Shown here one piece after another: positions 62,516 through 64,000 of a stretch of DNA of 64,000 nucleotides. A program made the position numbers and the translations under genes. The stretch covers positions 1 through 64,000 of the forward strand of contig JADFNG010000005.1 in the NCBI GenBank assembly GCA_022563505.1, read 5' to 3'. The notes under the pieces are model-generated. The model had not been told where the DNA came from, did not search any database, and was given only the letters and a program-made list of their open reading frames with translations. Source of the stretch: Pseudomonadota bacterium. GTDB lineage: Bacteria; Pseudomonadota; Gammaproteobacteria; Steroidobacterales; Woeseiaceae. Positions within the stretch are counted from its first letter, which is position 1. Every line of letters begins with the position of its first letter.

Positions 62516-63715
62516 ATGATTGATATCAACGAACAACTTGCCGAACTGGCACGCGGAACGCAGGAAATTCTGCCGCAGGATTCACTTGCCAAGCGGCTCG
62601 CGAAGAAGAAGAAACTGGTCGTAAAAGCGGGGTTTGATCCAACCGCGCCCGATTTGCACATTGGCCATACCGTCCTGATCAACAAAATGCGCCAGTTTCA
62701 GGAGTTTGGGCATGATGTCGTTTTCTTGATCGGTGATTTCACCGGCATGATTGGCGATCCAAGCGGCAAGAACAGTACGCGCGCGCCACTGACCACGGAG
62801 CAGATTGCCGAGAATGCAGCAACCTACGAGACGCAGATCTTCAAGATTCTCGATCCGGAACGAACTCGCATCGAATTCAATTCAACGTGGATGTCGAAAA
62901 TGGGTGCCGAAGGAATGGTGCGCCTGGCGGCGCAACATACGGTTGCACGGATGCTGGAGCGCGACGATTTCCATAAGCGATTCAGCAATGGACAGCCGAT
63001 TTCCATTCACGAGTTCCTCTATCCGCTGGTACAGGGATATGACTCGGTAGCACTGCAGGCCGATGTCGAGCTGGGTGGTACCGATCAGAAATTCAATCTG
63101 CTGGTCGGTCGGCAGTTGCAGCAGAACTACGGTCAGGATCCACAGATCGTGATAACGACGCCATTGCTGGAAGGCCTCGACGGCGTGCAGAAAATGTCGA
63201 AATCCCTGAACAATTACATCGGCATCACAGAACCGCCCGGAGAGATGTTTGGCAAGGTCATGTCGATCTCCGATGATTTAATGTGGCGCTATTTCGAAGT
63301 GCTGAGCTTTCGACCGTTGCAGGAAATTGCCGCTTTGAAAACCGCCGTGGATGAGGGCAGGAATCCCCGCGACGTCAAGTTTGAATTGGCACAGGAGATT
63401 GTGGCCCGGTTCCACGATGCGGTTGCAGCGTCGCGCTCGCAAGCGGAATTCATTGCCCGCTTTCAGAAAGGGGCTATGCCGGAAGATATTCAGGAGATGG
63501 AAATTTCGAGTAATGATGGCAAGCTGGGCATTGCCCACCTTCTCAAGGCCGCCGGCCTGGTCAGCAGCACCTCGGACGCGTTCAGAATGATCAAGCAGGG
63601 TGCCGTCAGGATCGATGGTGAGCGGGTCGAGAGTCGTGATCTGAGCATTGCGGCCGGGACGACGCATATATATCAGGTCGGGAAGCGCAAATTTGCGAAG
63701 GTTGAGCTGACCTGA
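62516..63715 (+). CDS. tyrS: Tyrosyl-tRNA synthetase (TyrRS-II type)
   Basis: 399 residues from the ATG at 62516. Class I signatures: [11 protein letters not shown] (HIGH), [17 protein letters not shown] (KMSKS); tyrosine site [15 protein letters not shown] and [17 protein letters not shown]. The C-terminal S4 domain (about 335-399) carries [19 protein letters not shown]. Charges tRNA-Tyr. In P. aeruginosa an rRNA operon follows tyrS. Confidence 0.97.
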   Translation: MIDINEQLAELARGTQEILPQDSLAKRLAKKKKLVVKAGFDPTAPDLHIGHTVLINKMRQFQEFGHDVVFLIGDFTGMIGDPSGKNSTRAPLTTEQIAENAATYETQIFKILDPERTRIEFNSTWMSKMGAEGMVRLAAQHTVARMLERDDFHKRFSNGQPISIHEFLYPLVQGYDSVALQADVELGGTDQKFNLLVGRQLQQNYGQDPQIVITTPLLEGLDGVQKMSKSLNNYIGITEPPGEMFGKVMSISDDLMWRYFEVLSFRPLQEIAALKTAVDEGRNPRDVKFELAQEIVARFHDAVAASRSQAEFIARFQKGAMPEDIQEMEISSNDGKLGIAHLLKAAGLVSSTSDAFRMIKQGAVRIDGERVESRDLSIAAGTTHIYQVGKRKFAKVELT

Positions 63716-64000
63716 CGGGGGTCGCCCTTGGTTACGGGTATATCGCTGTTGTGGTATCCGCTGAAATGCTGCGCGGCTGGATGCGGCAGCGGGGATTGCC
63801 CGTGACGCAGGCTGAATCGGCCCGTTGCTCAAGCAGGACTGCCCAGTGATCGCGCCCCGGCCGGAAGGCAGAAAAACAGGGAAACACCTGTATTTACCGG
63901 CAAATAGGCCGCTTTTTGCCATCGTGGGGAGAGTCAGCAACGGGCCTCCCGGCATGGATCTCATCCCACAGCAAAATATTGCCAGAAGTAGTTGACGGGC
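63716..64000. other. 285 bp non-coding tail, possibly the leader of an rRNA operon
   Basis: No gene-like ORF. GGCAAA (63899-63904) and TTTTTGCC (near 63914-63921) could form a weak hairpin. TTGACG at 63992-63997, at the very window end, looks like a -35 box preceded by an AT-rich patch. That this is an rrn P1 promoter is inferred from tyrS-rrn synteny only. Confidence 0.35.

Noticed and set aside
1-64000. CRISPR arrays, tRNA or rRNA genes, prophage or integron genes
   Set aside because: No regularly spaced direct repeats, no tRNA-like cloverleaf region that I could identify by eye, and no integrase, transposase or phage structural gene among the coding frames.

Overview
This 64 kb window is a stretch of chromosomal core from a gammaproteobacterium of moderate GC. 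Gene content and order resemble Pseudomonas and related non-enteric lineages: DUF4426-yggT-proC-yggS next to pilT-pilU; pyrB-ruvX-algH-tonB-gshB next to pilGHIJ-chpA; and hemJ, a DUF6776-type protein, bactofilin, erpA, anmK, an M23 peptidase and tyrS in one run. I cannot name the species from sequence alone; an environmental lineage of the Woeseia or Chromatiales-like kind is an inference. No phage, integrase, transposase gene, CRISPR array, tRNA or rRNA was seen. The accessory signal consists of small palindromic repeats, two gene remnants and one likely small RNA.

Layout. 1-6 kb: a secreted AstE/AspA-type zinc hydrolase (cut by the window edge), the lytic transglycosylase MltD, an L,D-transpeptidase and the nucleosidase PpnN. 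6-13 kb: three small unknown genes (two behind a CRP-like site), htpG with a sigma-32 promoter, msrB, an FKBP lipoprotein, an OmpA-type protein with a coiled-coil/HhH partner, an alpha/beta hydrolase and a decayed HU-like gene. 13-20 kb: DUF4426 lipoprotein, yggT, proC, yggS, then three tandem PilT-family retraction ATPases and a thioredoxin-like protein. 20-26 kb, minus strand: pyrK-like, pyrB, ruvX, algH, tonB-like, apbE, gshB. 26-35.6 kb: the Pil-Chp twitching chemosensory system (pilG, pilH, pilI, pilJ, an 1810-residue chpA, a second CheW), without a CheR or CheB gene. 35.6-41.4 kb: rsmE, ampD, ampE, btuF, a PduO-type adenosyltransferase, an inositol-phosphatase family enzyme and a BtuD-type ATPase. 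41-48 kb: a putative metalloprotease, an amidase, a lipoprotein methyltransferase, a sigma-54-driven small RNA candidate, a metal-ligand-deficient amidohydrolase, pdxH and a frmA remnant. 48-54 kb: tyrA with a fused chorismate mutase, a diguanylate cyclase, an orphan binding protein, btuC, rppH, hemJ. 54-64 kb: DUF6776-type protein, bactofilin, erpA, ppx and ppk1 (convergent), anmK, an M23 peptidase and tyrS. The window stops at a TTGACG box that may belong to an rRNA promoter.

Two themes link the genes. One is type IV pilus twitching and its control: three retraction ATPases, Pil-Chp, a c-di-GMP synthase and a CRP/Vfr-like site. The other is cell-wall turnover and recycling: MltD, L,D-transpeptidase, AmpD/AmpE, AnmK, M23 peptidase, bactofilin. 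The most interesting unexplained element is at about 44.8-45.2 kb on the minus strand. It has a canonical -24/-12 sigma-54 promoter, two palindromes at enhancer distance, about 207 nt without a meaningful ORF, A-rich AAnAAnAA-type tracts and a strong terminator, an architecture like that of the CrcZ/CrcY Hfq-titrating RNAs of Pseudomonas.
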